64,000 nucleotides of DNA from Pseudarthrobacter psychrotolerans (GTDB taxonomy: Bacteria; Actinomycetota; Actinomycetes; Actinomycetales; Micrococcaceae), in contig NZ_CP047898.1 in the NCBI RefSeq assembly GCF_009911795.1, forward strand, positions 2,232,001 through 2,296,000. The letters are read 5' to 3'. Position numbers and translations under genes: made by a program. The notes under the pieces were generated by a model that had not been told where the DNA came from, searched no databases, and saw nothing but the letters and a program-made list of their open reading frames with translations. Positions 41,828-51,684 of the stretch are shown here, in pieces. Within the stretch, counting starts at the first letter, position 1; each line of letters begins with the position of its first letter.

Positions 41828-42961
41828 TCAGTTTCGTGACGCTAGGAATGATTGGAGTTGGTCCGTAACACGCGAAAAGTCCTGGAAGGTCAAAGCAGAA
41901 CCCGAAGGAAGGGTGAGACCTGTCCTAAAAAATCGCTCCGACGTACCGTCTACGAGATGATCCGAGCCAGCAAAGACAGGTTGAAGGTGCATTGGCTTCC
42001 ATAACGGGCGTGTCTCAATGTCTCCTGCAGCCAGATGAACAGCCAGATCCTGAGCGGTAAACCCTGCCGCCCCGGAGTCTATTACCACCGAGGTTAGCCA
42101 GCAGTTATCTTCGCGGTCGTCAAGAGCGCCAAATAGCTCCACCCCCTGCACCGCTGCGAAGAATTCACGATAGCTGTCACGGTGCCGGCGGCGATTGGCA
42201 AGCATCTCATCCAACCGCAGGAGTTGCGCCCGTCCCAGGGCAGCCAGAAGATTGCTCATGCGGTAGTTGTAGCCGATGTCCCGGTGCTCATAGTGGACTA
42301 CAGGCTGCCTCGCCTGCGTGGCGAGATAGCGCGCTCGGGCCGCTATGTCGCTGTCTCCGGTTAAGAGCATTCCGCCGCCAGACGTGGTCATGATCTTGTT
42401 CCCGTTGAAGGAGACGATGGCTGTATCCCCGAATGAACCGGCAGCTTTCCCCTCGCGAGTGGCGCCCAGTGACTCTGCTGCGTCAGCAATCACCGCCATC
42501 CCGAACCGCTTGGCAATGCGGTCTATTTCGGAGAAATTGCATACCTTACCCAACAAATCCACGGGCACAATCGCCTTGGCCGGACGGCCTTCCGCTACGA
42601 GCTTCTCTGCGGCTTCTTCCAACAAAACCGTACTTATATTGCCTGATTCGTCACTATCAATGAAGTACGGACAAGCCCCCGTGTAGCGGATGGCATTGGC
42701 AGTGGCCGCAAAAGTCATTGTGGAGGTCAGTACTATGTCATCGGGCCCGATGTCCTGGCTTAGCAGCGCCAGATGCAGTGCGGCCGTCCCCGAAGCGAGC
42801 GCCACGCCGTAGGCGGCCCCCACCCGTTTCGATAATTCAGCCTCAAATTCGTCCACATCCGGCCCCAACGGGGCGACCCAGCCGGATCGGAGTGCATCAA
42901 GGACAAACTTTTCCTCCAAGTCGCCTACGTCCGGTGATGACAGGTAGATCCTGGTGTTCAT
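41828..42961 (-). CDS. DegT/DnrJ/EryC1/StrS-type sugar aminotransferase
   Basis: 377 aa from ATG 42961, overlapping the upstream dehydratase stop (ATGA). PLP site: Lys189 in SFNGNKIMTT, with Asp160 in MAVIADAAES. Transfers an amino group to a UDP-4-keto-6-deoxy sugar such as the product of the adjacent dehydratase, giving a bacillosamine-type or FucN-type precursor. No matching acetyltransferase was seen in the locus. Confidence 0.9.
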   Translation of the reverse strand: MNTRIYLSSPDVGDLEEKFVLDALRSGWVAPLGPDVDEFEAELSKRVGAAYGVALASGTAALHLALLSQDIGPDDIVLTSTMTFAATANAIRYTGACPYFIDSDESGNISTVLLEEAAEKLVAEGRPAKAIVPVDLLGKVCNFSEIDRIAKRFGMAVIADAAESLGATREGKAAGSFGDTAIVSFNGNKIMTTSGGGMLLTGDSDIAARARYLATQARQPVVHYEHRDIGYNYRMSNLLAALGRAQLLRLDEMLANRRRHRDSYREFFAAVQGVELFGALDDREDNCWLTSVVIDSGAAGFTAQDLAVHLAAGDIETRPLWKPMHLQPVFAGSDHLVDGTSERFFRTGLTLPSGSALTFQDFSRVTDQLQSFLASRN

Positions 42962-44859
42962 AGTCCGCTCTCCAAGCTCTGAACTTGCAGCAGACCATTC
43001 AGCGCCTGCACGTTCGATGGATCCCAGTGATTGAACTCGAGTTCGTTGGGGCACAGGGGCGGCACCACGTTATGACTGATCTTTGGGTGAATTGGGCGTT
43101 CATCTGCTTCGCCGGCTCCTACGATTTCCTCATGCAGCTTTTCCCCCTGCCGAAGTCCAGTAATGGAGATGCTGATCTTGCGACCGGACTTTGCAATCAT
43201 TCGTTCAGCCACGTCCATGATTCGAACAGGCTCCCCCATGTCCAAAATCAGTACTTCCCCGGGGCAGCCAATTGCTCCTGCCTGAACAACCAGTTGGCAG
43301 GCCTCTGGAATGGTCATGAAGTAGCGAGTTACGTCCGGGTGCGTCAGGGTCAACGGACCACCCGCTTCAATTTGCGACTTGAACGTGGGCAACATAGAGC
43401 CGCGGCTGCCTATGACGTTGCCAAACCGAACCGACAAGTAGGCCCTTTTTGTCTCAAGGGCAAACCAAGCGGTCAGTTTTTCACCCAGCCGCTTTGAGAA
43501 ACCCAAAACACTCGTTGGATTTGCTGCCTTATCAGTGGAGATGTTGACAAAAGTTGCAACGCCTGCGGCTCTGGCCGCGCGCAACACATGAAGCGTACCG
43601 AGAACATTGGTCTGCCAGGCTTCGTGTGGGTATTGCTCCAGCATGGGCAGGTGTTTAAGCGCAGCAGCATGGAACACTATCTCAGGCCGCCGGTTCAAAA
43701 ATATCTCTCTAATGGTCTTTTCATCGCGAATATCGGCAAGAACCACTTCGTCCGTATCCAGCAGCCCGTGACCCGAAATCGAAATTTGCGTTCCCTGAAG
43801 ACCTGTTTCGTCGCGATCGAGCATGATGACTTCCGCCGGCGAAAACCGCATAATTGTCCGGCAGAGTTCAGATCCGATTGATCCGCCCGCACCTGTAACC
43901 AAGACGCGCTTGTTTGTGATGAATCCAGCGACCACATCCAATTCGGTGTCCATTGGCTGCCGGCCAATAAGGTCGTCAATGGACACGTCCCGCAAGTCAT
44001 CAAGTCGGGCACGGCCCTCGAGGATATCTGCGAGCGAGGGCAGGACCAGAAGCCTAAGCCCGGCAGCATCCGCATCATCGGAAACTTGTCGCAATAGCTC
44101 AGCATCCGCTTGCGCTATTGCAAGGACCAGTACCTTCGCCCCCGTCTCGTGCGCCACCTGCCTCAACTGGGCGCGACCGCCCAGGACAGGGACCCCTTCC
44201 ACGCGATAGTTCCGGAGCCGAGGATTGTCGTCAATAGTGCCCACCGGGCGGAACGGCGAATCTTTGTCCATGTTCATCTGCTGGATCACGTGTTGCCCAA
44301 GATGGCCGGCCCCGTAGACAAGAGTGGGGGCCGCCGTTTCCCCTGGGCGGAGACGGCGCTCGCTCAGTGTTCGATGTACTAGACGCACGCCTGCCATCAG
44401 AACAAAAGCGACGAGCAGTCCAATGAACGGCACGCTGCGTGGGAAATCATCAGACGCCGGAACTAAGAGCCTACTAATTGTCAGAATCGTACCGGCGCTG
44501 ATCACCACCAGCACCAGGTTTTGAGCATTGTGCCGCGAGCCATAAGGGTGAATGTAACTGTAAAGGCCGAAAGCCCATCCAGAGAGGGCCTGAAGTACTG
44601 CGGCCAGAAATATTGCAATACCGAGAACTTCAGGTGAGATTCTCGTAGGATCGAAATCCAGCCGGATGACTGTGGCAATTGGGAGGGCAACAGCCCAGAC
44701 TCCGGCATCTACGAAATAATCTCGCCATAGAAATATCCGCCCGAGTACTGGCAGAATATTGGCCCGTCTCCTAGGGGCAGTTCGCAGAAGTCGACGTCGC
44801 GCGAATTCCACGACGAAATTGAGACGGACCTGCCGCATACCGCTGGAATATCCAATCAT
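42958..44859 (-). CDS. membrane-anchored UDP-sugar 4,6-dehydratase (PglF/CapD-like)
   Basis: 633 aa from ATG 44859. Four membrane helices (residues about 50-170) are followed by a first Rossmann domain (YGAGHLGQHV) and a catalytic NAD domain (VLVTGAGGSIGSEL). The catalytic part has STDKAANPTSVLGFSKRLGEK. Family members convert UDP-GlcNAc to a 4-keto-6-deoxy sugar. It leads the six-gene operon with the aminotransferase. Confidence 0.9.
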   Translation of the reverse strand: MIGYSSGMRQVRLNFVVEFARRRLLRTAPRRRANILPVLGRIFLWRDYFVDAGVWAVALPIATVIRLDFDPTRISPEVLGIAIFLAAVLQALSGWAFGLYSYIHPYGSRHNAQNLVLVVISAGTILTISRLLVPASDDFPRSVPFIGLLVAFVLMAGVRLVHRTLSERRLRPGETAAPTLVYGAGHLGQHVIQQMNMDKDSPFRPVGTIDDNPRLRNYRVEGVPVLGGRAQLRQVAHETGAKVLVLAIAQADAELLRQVSDDADAAGLRLLVLPSLADILEGRARLDDLRDVSIDDLIGRQPMDTELDVVAGFITNKRVLVTGAGGSIGSELCRTIMRFSPAEVIMLDRDETGLQGTQISISGHGLLDTDEVVLADIRDEKTIREIFLNRRPEIVFHAAALKHLPMLEQYPHEAWQTNVLGTLHVLRAARAAGVATFVNISTDKAANPTSVLGFSKRLGEKLTAWFALETKRAYLSVRFGNVIGSRGSMLPTFKSQIEAGGPLTLTHPDVTRYFMTIPEACQLVVQAGAIGCPGEVLILDMGEPVRIMDVAERMIAKSGRKISISITGLRQGEKLHEEIVGAGEADERPIHPKISHNVVPPLCPNELEFNHWDPSNVQALNGLLQVQSLESGL

Positions 44860-45104
44860 GGCTGGTACCAAAGCAAATCAATGGGACGACGCCGAATGAC
44901 CCGACACGCGCAAGCAAAGTATGCGGCCGCTGTATTCAGCCGGGCGAAATTAGCTTGGAACTTCATGGGGAAAACCTAAGTGGTGGCTGGCAGAGGAACC
45001 ACCGTAGGGACTACTCGAATTCAGGATCACCCACTACGCGATTTATGGGTTCTACCACTTGGTTTGGTTTTGTGAAACAGTTTGATCGGAGCCCGTCTTT
45101 CGCA

Positions 45105-45460
45105 TGACCGACCGTAAAAGGTATAGCCAGACGTACAAGGACGACGCCGTGGAGCTCGTGATTTTACCGTTGGTGTAAACCTGGGGGACCGTCCCGCGGG
45201 CCGTTCGTCACCACACACTGATGGCGGCTGTGACCGGGAAGTTCAACGACACCGGCGGCAAGGCCGGCAGAGACAGCTGACTCGGATGCTCACAACGAGG
45301 ACGGATCAGCGTTTCCTAACCCACCGTCGGGTCCATCATGCGCGAACAGGGGCTGCGCCCCGTACGGACACGGGTGCGCCGCGAGCTGTGCACCGGGGCG
45401 CTAGCCATGGCCCGCTATCACGGCTACCTGCACTGCGACGGGACTAATCATTCATTCAGA
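45105..45460 (+). mobile_element. IS3-family remnant
   Basis: 45105 begins MTDRKRYSQTYKDDAVELV, the start of an IS3 OrfA, then hits a stop after 24 codons. About 180 bases later REQGLRPVRTRVRRELCTG matches the HHH-region start of OrfB. The middle and catalytic core are deleted. The flanks 44860-45104 and 45461-45709 contain no recognisable gene. Confidence 0.65.
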
Positions 45461-45709
45461 CGCGGGCAGTCCAGTAAAGCCCCACCCAGTTGCGACATTG
45501 CAGGCTTATTTGGCTCATCGGGGACGATGCCAGCGATGTGTTGGACCCGACCCGAAACGATGATTGCCAACGAGTCCAAAGAAGGCTGAGACGATGACAG
45601 AAAATCGTTTGCGCCGAAATTAGGGGCCACGGTCACGCAGTTGGGGTTCCCGACGTGGAATCCCCAGCGATGCGGACTTACCTCTGGTGTTGAGTGCTTG
45701 AATGAGGGC

Positions 45710-46846
45710 ATGGTGGATCGCAGCGTATTGGTCTCCGGCGGCGGCATTGCCGGCTCGACCGCCGCGTACTGGCTGGCGAAGGCCGGCTGGTCGGTCACCA
45801 TTGTGGAACGAGCGGCCGGCACGCGATCTAGCGGCAACCCTATCGACGTACGCGGAGGAGCAGTCGCTATTGCACGGCAAATGGGCATCTGGTCGCGCCT
45901 GGAGGAGGCTGCCACCGGTGTCGAACGCTTGGTCTTTGTCGACGCCGACGGACGGACACAGGCCACGATCCGCACGCGCCAGCGTATCGACCGCCACGAG
46001 GAGGTCGAGGTCGCACGCAATGAACTCGTCGGCCTGTTGCTCGAGAAGGCCCAAGAGACAAGTCTCGTCATCCGGGACGACTCGATCACCGCTTTGCACC
46101 AGGACGGCGGCGGAATCGACGTCGAGTTTCAGCAGACCACTTCCCGTCGTTTCGACCTCGTAGTCGGATCCGACGGACTCCACTCCACCGTTCGGCGCTT
46201 GGCATTCGGCCCTGAAGAACGTTTTTCGCGCCCATTCGGCATGTTCGTTGGCACCGTGCGCGCCCCTGCGCCGATCCAAGATCCGCGCACCGTGCTGTTG
46301 TATAACGAACCGGGTACCTCCTTGACCATCCATCCGGCGGGTGGGAAGCCCGGGTTCGCATTCATCTTCCGGGGACAGCACGATTTCGACTACCGCGACG
46401 CGGAACAAGGCAGACGCCTCGTCGAGTCCACCTACGCCGGGGGCGGATGGCTCACCACGCTCGCGCTCGAGAAATGGGGCGCGTCCGACGATAGGTACTT
46501 CGACGCCGTCACCCGCGTGGACGTACCGCAGTGGACTGCCGGCCGCGTGGTGTTGCTCGGTGACGCGGCGAGTTGCATCTCGTTGTTCGGTGAAGGCTCC
46601 AGCAGCGCGATCGTTGGAGCCAAGACCCTCGCCGACGCGATTTCCGCCCACCCGGACGACCACACCGCCGCTTTCGCCGGCTATGAACACAGGCACCGCA
46701 AACACATCCGACCGCTACAACGGGGCGCCGGCATCGCATCGCGCCTACTCGTACCCAAGACCCGATCGGGCATCACAATGCGCAATGCGGTGTTGAACGT
46801 GCTGCCCTTTCGGAACGAGCGACGAACCCCAGATTCGCAGCGATAA
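45710..46846 (+). CDS. FAD-dependent monooxygenase (PHBH/TetX-like)
   Basis: 378 aa from ATG 45710 with GAGGGC upstream. FAD motifs: VLVSGGGIAGSTAAYWLAKAG (GxGxxG), VGSDGLHSTVR (DG) and VVLLGDAASCISLFGEG (GD). Hydroxylates an aromatic or tetracycline-like substrate. It sits beside an IS3 scar within the polysaccharide locus and has no pathway neighbours, which suggests horizontal acquisition. Confidence 0.88.
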   Translation: MVDRSVLVSGGGIAGSTAAYWLAKAGWSVTIVERAAGTRSSGNPIDVRGGAVAIARQMGIWSRLEEAATGVERLVFVDADGRTQATIRTRQRIDRHEEVEVARNELVGLLLEKAQETSLVIRDDSITALHQDGGGIDVEFQQTTSRRFDLVVGSDGLHSTVRRLAFGPEERFSRPFGMFVGTVRAPAPIQDPRTVLLYNEPGTSLTIHPAGGKPGFAFIFRGQHDFDYRDAEQGRRLVESTYAGGGWLTTLALEKWGASDDRYFDAVTRVDVPQWTAGRVVLLGDAASCISLFGEGSSSAIVGAKTLADAISAHPDDHTAAFAGYEHRHRKHIRPLQRGAGIASRLLVPKTRSGITMRNAVLNVLPFRNERRTPDSQR

Positions 46847-47411
46847 GTGGCGGACTTTCGCAGCGCTAAATGTCATGTGGTGACCGTTAGCCGATCCGCC
46901 ACCACGCGGAGCCGGTTTCATAAGGAGACCGATTCTTCGTCAGGTATGGACGACCGGTTAGCTGCCCGCTAAAGGTCAATATCCTCTGAGCGACCACTTC
47001 CTGGCAACAACTAGTCCCACTCATCGGATGACCACGATTCGTTCCGTAAGGGTTCGCCTTCCGATGCGTCTTTCCCCGCAGTCCAGTGCAGAGAACTTCC
47101 GACATTTCGGTGCAGACGACTTCTGAAACTGACACCAGTTCCAGGGCCTTTGCGCCGGGAACAACGTCATCCAGTCCATGGGCAACGCCCGAGCCACCGA
47201 ACCCCAGCGGCAGCCATCGCCGCCCACCTGACCCGCGATCAAGAATCCCTGGCCGGTTAACCGAAATACAACGATGAAACTGTCTCAGAAACTTGACGTT
47301 CGCAGATCGACGCAATCTGGCGGTCGACGACGCGCATGGCTTTGCGTCCGTCCTCCGGGATCGAGGGCGTGTGCAGGACCTTGGTGTTGGTACCCGTCCA
47401 TAAGCGCACCG
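46847..47411. other. gap without convincing gene
   Basis: About 560 bases. A 142-codon minus frame (47315-46887) has no ribosome site or family signature and an odd composition. Possibly decayed mobile-element DNA, but no transposase motif was found. Confidence 0.4.
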
Positions 47412-48806
47412 TTAATGCCGCTTCCACTTTGTTTTCCACTTTGTTCGTCCCGGATTGCCGGACTCCTCGAATTCTGAGCGGTAATCGTAATAGGAGTGGG
47501 GACGGGCATCTTTGTCCACTTGGTTGACTACTACGCCCAACAAACGCGCGTGTACCCCCTCCAAGTTCGCGATGGCCTGGGACACATCCGAACGGGTCGT
47601 CCCGCCGCCAGCATTGACCACTAGAATGACGCCGCTGGCCATTGACCCTAGTACCGCCGGATCCGTAACTGGCAGCAGGGGTGGCGCATCGATCACCACA
47701 ACCTCATAATCGGTCTCAAAACGAGCGATAAGCTTCTCCATGGTGGCCGAGCTCAGGAGTTCGCTCGGATTTGGCGGCAGGCGTCCGGAGGCAAGGACGT
47801 GGAGCGCTCCGTTAGGGCCCCATTTTTGGATGGCGTCTTCCAGTGCCACGGTATGCGACAGCAGGCCTGACAGTCCGATGGAACCTTCGATGCCAAGGTA
47901 CTTTGCAACCCGTGGACGCCGCAGGTCAGCGTCGACCAACAGCACACGAGTACCACTTTCGGCCAGCACGGCCGCAAGGTTGATGGATATGGAAGTTTTT
48001 CCCTCCTGCGGGATGGAAGACGACACAACAACCGTCTGAGAACCGCCCGCAAGGTTGGTGAAGTGTAGGTGTGTCCGCAGTTGGCGGAAGCTTTCAGCCC
48101 TTTGGCTGAAAGCTTCTCCCAGAGTCACCACAGGTTCATTTTCAACGCTTGCATCCGATGCAAACGTCCCGAGAATACCCGCGTCGACGGTCTGCTCTAC
48201 GTCGGATTGGTTTCGGATTCGAGTATCGAATATCTCGCGAAGAATTGCATACCCGCCGCCGCAAACGAGTCCGAAAAGCATCCCGAGGACAAGATCAAGG
48301 GGCATCCTTGGCGAGGACGGGGCACTCGGGGCTGCCGCCTCCTCAAAAACACTTAAGTGCACGATGCTTACGTCTTCGACTTCGTTCACGGCCCTGATCA
48401 GTTGCGTTGCCGACGAATTTGCAATCTTGGCAGCTTGCTGCGGGTCAGGGTCAGTGGCGGTTATGTTAATAAGGACGGTTTGCGTTGGAGTAGTGGCCAT
48501 GACCCTGCCAGCGAGTGCTTGTGATCCCCCACTCAAACCCAACTCCTGGGCAACGGCTTGAAGCACCCTGGGGCTCGTTGCCAAGCTCAAGTACGAGGTG
48601 ACGCGTTTCTCCGCGAACGCGTTGCCTTGGGACACGTCCAACGCTGAGGCGCCCGCCTTTACGGACACGAAAAGTTGGCTCTTTGCTTGATATTGAGGGG
48701 TCACCAGGAACATATATCCGGCGGCCAGCGCCAGACCGATGAGGGTGCCGGCAACGATGGCGAGCCATCGTTGCCGTATGACACGTACATACTCTTTCAA
48801 ATCCAT
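47412..48806 (-). CDS. polysaccharide co-polymerase/tyrosine autokinase (Wzz + BY-kinase)
   Basis: 464 aa from ATG 48806, after GGGGGA. Wzz domain at the N-terminus with two membrane helices (residues about 15-35 and 165-190) and an extracellular loop. Kinase part: SSIPQEGKTSISINLA (Walker A), VLLVDADLRRP (A'), VVVIDAPPLLPVTDP (Walker B). The C-terminus ends with a short Tyr cluster (SYYDYR), a reduced version of the autophosphorylation tail. Controls chain length of the polymer made by this locus. Confidence 0.9.
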   Translation of the reverse strand: MDLKEYVRVIRQRWLAIVAGTLIGLALAAGYMFLVTPQYQAKSQLFVSVKAGASALDVSQGNAFAEKRVTSYLSLATSPRVLQAVAQELGLSGGSQALAGRVMATTPTQTVLINITATDPDPQQAAKIANSSATQLIRAVNEVEDVSIVHLSVFEEAAAPSAPSSPRMPLDLVLGMLFGLVCGGGYAILREIFDTRIRNQSDVEQTVDAGILGTFASDASVENEPVVTLGEAFSQRAESFRQLRTHLHFTNLAGGSQTVVVSSSIPQEGKTSISINLAAVLAESGTRVLLVDADLRRPRVAKYLGIEGSIGLSGLLSHTVALEDAIQKWGPNGALHVLASGRLPPNPSELLSSATMEKLIARFETDYEVVVIDAPPLLPVTDPAVLGSMASGVILVVNAGGGTTRSDVSQAIANLEGVHARLLGVVVNQVDKDARPHSYYDYRSEFEESGNPGRTKWKTKWKRH

Positions 48807-49240
48807 TAGTCCCCCGGAATTTTCCGCCACCGTAGTAGCTCCATTTCAACCAAGTCTTTCGGACGCTCTGCGCACGATTAAAACACGCCCACAGGCTAAG
48901 GGACCACCTTCTGCGACGACACGAAAGAAATTGCGCGTGAAACAGGTATCGAATCACTCGAGGATGCACGCGTAACGGTGCGCCTGACCGGTCCGAGTCG
49001 CTGGCGGCGTTAGCGCTGCGGCTGTTATGGGTCTGCAGGGAATCGGCTGCTCGCATCTGGGCTGCGGACGTTATCTCGCCCAGGAACTCAACGCCTGACC
49101 ACGCAAAACGCTGATCACAGACATGCCCACCGTGTGAGGGCTCACAACATTTCAAACGCCGGCAGGGATACGATGTACACCGGGTTCTGGATAAACGAGA
49201 TATTCGATCCGAAGGCCCCGGATACTTTTGCGGAGATCGT
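48807..49240. other. divergent intergenic region
   Basis: About 430 bases between the kinase (minus) and capG (plus) genes. No gene, hairpin or repeat stands out; probably holds both promoters. Confidence 0.5.
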
Positions 49241-50386
49241 ATGAAGGCCTCAGTTGGCAAGCTGAAGATCATGACTGTCGTTGGAACGCGTCCTGAGATA
49301 ATTAGGCTCGCGGCCACAATTAAGCGGCTTGACAAGTATTCAAACCATGTCTTGGTGCACACGGGACAAAACTATGACTATGAGCTCAACGAGATCTTTT
49401 TCAAGGACCTTGGCCTACGCAAACCCGACCACTTTCTCGCTGCCGACACCACATCACTTGGTGCAGTTCTCGGGTCTATCCTCGCTTCAGTGGAGAAGAT
49501 CCTCCTTGACGAAAAACCAGATGCAATGGTCGTACTCGGTGACACCAATAGCTGTATCTCAGCCCTGATGGCGCGACGGATGAAGATTCCCGTTTATCAC
49601 ATGGAGGCAGGCAACAGGTGTTTCGATGAGAACGTTCCGGAGGAAGTCAATCGGCGACTTGTGGACCATGTGGCGGATTACAATCTCGTCTACACAGAAC
49701 ATGCTCGCCGAAACCTGCTGGCGGAGGGCATCCACCCGTCCCGCATTCTTTTGACGGGTTCTCCGATGCGCGAGGTTCTTGACGCGAATAGGGAGAGCAT
49801 CGAGGCCAGTGACATTCTCGACCGCGAGGGGCTCCGCCCGGGCGGTTATTTCCTGGTCAGCCTGCACCGTGAAGAGAACGTGGACAATCAGGACCGTTTG
49901 GGACAGGTGCTGCATTCGCTGAACAGGCTTGCCGACACGTACAACCTTCCGGTGCTGATCTCAACGCATCCTCGTACACGTAAAAGGCTGGCTGAACAGC
50001 CTGACGAGCTCAAGGATGGTCTGCGCTTTCATCCGCCGTTCGGGTTCAATGACTATGTCCGGCTGCAAAAGTCAGCGAAACTTGTCCTGTCGGACAGCGG
50101 CACCATAAGTGAAGAATCGCTAATGCTAGGATTTCCTGCAGTCACCCTTCGGGACTCCATCGAACGGCCTGAGTCTTTGGATACCGGCGGGATCACCACC
50201 ACCGGGCTTGGTGCTGCGGAGATTATTGACTCGGTTCGCATGACGTTGCTGCAGATTGAGGAAGACGGATTTCCTTCGGCACCGGGTGAATATCAGATCC
50301 CGGACGCTTCCCGTCGGACCGTCAACTTTATTCGTTCAACAGTTCACAGCCACGCATCTCGAACCGGAATCCGGGCCACGCGTTAA
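49241..50386 (+). CDS. capG: UDP-N-acetyl sugar 2-epimerase (CapG/WecB-like)
   Basis: 381 aa. GT-B-like 2-epimerase: MTVVGTRPEIIRLAA at the start, VLGDTNSCISAL, VYHMEAGNRCFDENVPEE, and LVSLHREENVDN with the catalytic Glu/His set. C2 epimerisation completes UDP-L-FucNAc synthesis begun by CapE and CapF. Divergent from the kinase gene. Confidence 0.88.
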   Translation: MKASVGKLKIMTVVGTRPEIIRLAATIKRLDKYSNHVLVHTGQNYDYELNEIFFKDLGLRKPDHFLAADTTSLGAVLGSILASVEKILLDEKPDAMVVLGDTNSCISALMARRMKIPVYHMEAGNRCFDENVPEEVNRRLVDHVADYNLVYTEHARRNLLAEGIHPSRILLTGSPMREVLDANRESIEASDILDREGLRPGGYFLVSLHREENVDNQDRLGQVLHSLNRLADTYNLPVLISTHPRTRKRLAEQPDELKDGLRFHPPFGFNDYVRLQKSAKLVLSDSGTISEESLMLGFPAVTLRDSIERPESLDTGGITTTGLGAAEIIDSVRMTLLQIEEDGFPSAPGEYQIPDASRRTVNFIRSTVHSHASRTGIRATR

Positions 50387-50427
50387 AATTTTGCGCGGCA
50401 ATTGTCTCGTTCGATTGGTACCCCATC

Positions 50428-51599
50428 ATGCTTAGAGTAATAAAGGCCCTGATTGCCAATGGCCTATTCAGCGTAATGAGTCTCCTCCTATCTGTCGTGA
50501 TCGCACGACTAGGAGGCAGCGAAGATCTAGGCATGTTCAGCGTCGCCTTTGCCGCTTACCTTTTGATACAGCTCATCGTCAGGGATGCCGGAGCGAACAC
50601 CATCAGCGCAACCCTCCCCAGCGCAAGAAGGATCAGGCAGACGGCGGGAAGAATCTCACTGATGGGAATAGTTCTGGCGGTACCCGTCCTGCTGGTGGGC
50701 CTGACATTAAATTACCCATATCTGGTCGTCTTGGGATTGACAGTTCATGGGATATGCCTTTATGACTACTCGAAAACTTTGAGTCTCAGCCTAGGCGACG
50801 GGAAGATGGCAATTGTGCAGGACTCGATTCTGTTTGCAGTGTTCGTGCTTGCCGCCGCACTGGCTTTCCTGGGAAGACTCAACCCCGTCGGCTTGATGGT
50901 TGTCTGGGCTGGTTGCGGCGCTGTTCTCGGCTACCTGGTCTCATTCATACAAGTCTTCAAGCTGGCCCCCACCTGGTCTGGCAGTCAGGCCGAGTCGAGG
51001 GCCAGTTTGGGGTTCGGCCTTCAATCTCTGGCGGGTGCTGGTTCCGTCCACATATTGACATTTCTTTTGGCAGGGATAGGTGGGCCGCTGCTCGTTGGTT
51101 CAATGCGTGGCGCCAGCACAATCATCGGGCCCGCAAATCTCATCACGTCTACTCTTCAGCCGTTGCTCATTACATCCTTTGCCCGGACGGCCCCTGGGCC
51201 GGCGCCGTGTCAATGAGGGCAGTGGTGAGGAATTCGGCCGGAATTGTGTCGGCAAACCTTGCGTTAGTCGCGTGCTTGATGTTCGTGGGCCAGAACTTCG
51301 GGGGCATGCTTCTGGGGGCCGCCTGGGAAGACTCTGCCCCGCTGTTGCTCGTTGTGGCGTTTGATTCGGTTTTCGTTGCCTTGGGATGTGCTCCATTTGC
51401 CGCCCATAGAAGTATCTGGGCAACAGGGCGGCTTGGGAGTATTAATACTATGACGGTGATTGCTCGTATTTCGTTGGTTCTGTTGGGAGCTGCGGTTGGG
51501 GGCGCGCTTGGGGCCGTGGTTGCATTCTTGGTGGCGACCATTTTAAACACCTCCGCGTTGTGGTTATCGCTCCTTCAGCTACGCAGGCAATGGTGTTAA
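50428..51599 (+). pseudogene. Wzx-type polysaccharide flippase, frameshifted
   Basis: Reads 262 codons with about seven membrane helices (MLRVIKALIANGLFSVMSLL onwards), then ends at 51216. The continuation (SMRAVVRNSAGIVSANLALV onwards, four to five more helices, to 51599) lies in the next frame. The switch is near the run GGCCCCTGGG at 51189-51198. Total length is one base short of a multiple of three, so repair gives about 390 aa, normal for flippases. If real, the locus would need another flippase. Confidence 0.8.
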
Positions 51600-51684
51600 T
51601 CCGCGGCTTTCGCGAGTAGATCAATCCTCGGATCGCGATGTTGCGCAAACTTTCATATTTCGGGAATCGATATTAGGAGTTCGC

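Noticed and set aside
46887..47315. 142-codon minus frame
   Set aside because: No ribosome site, family feature or natural composition.
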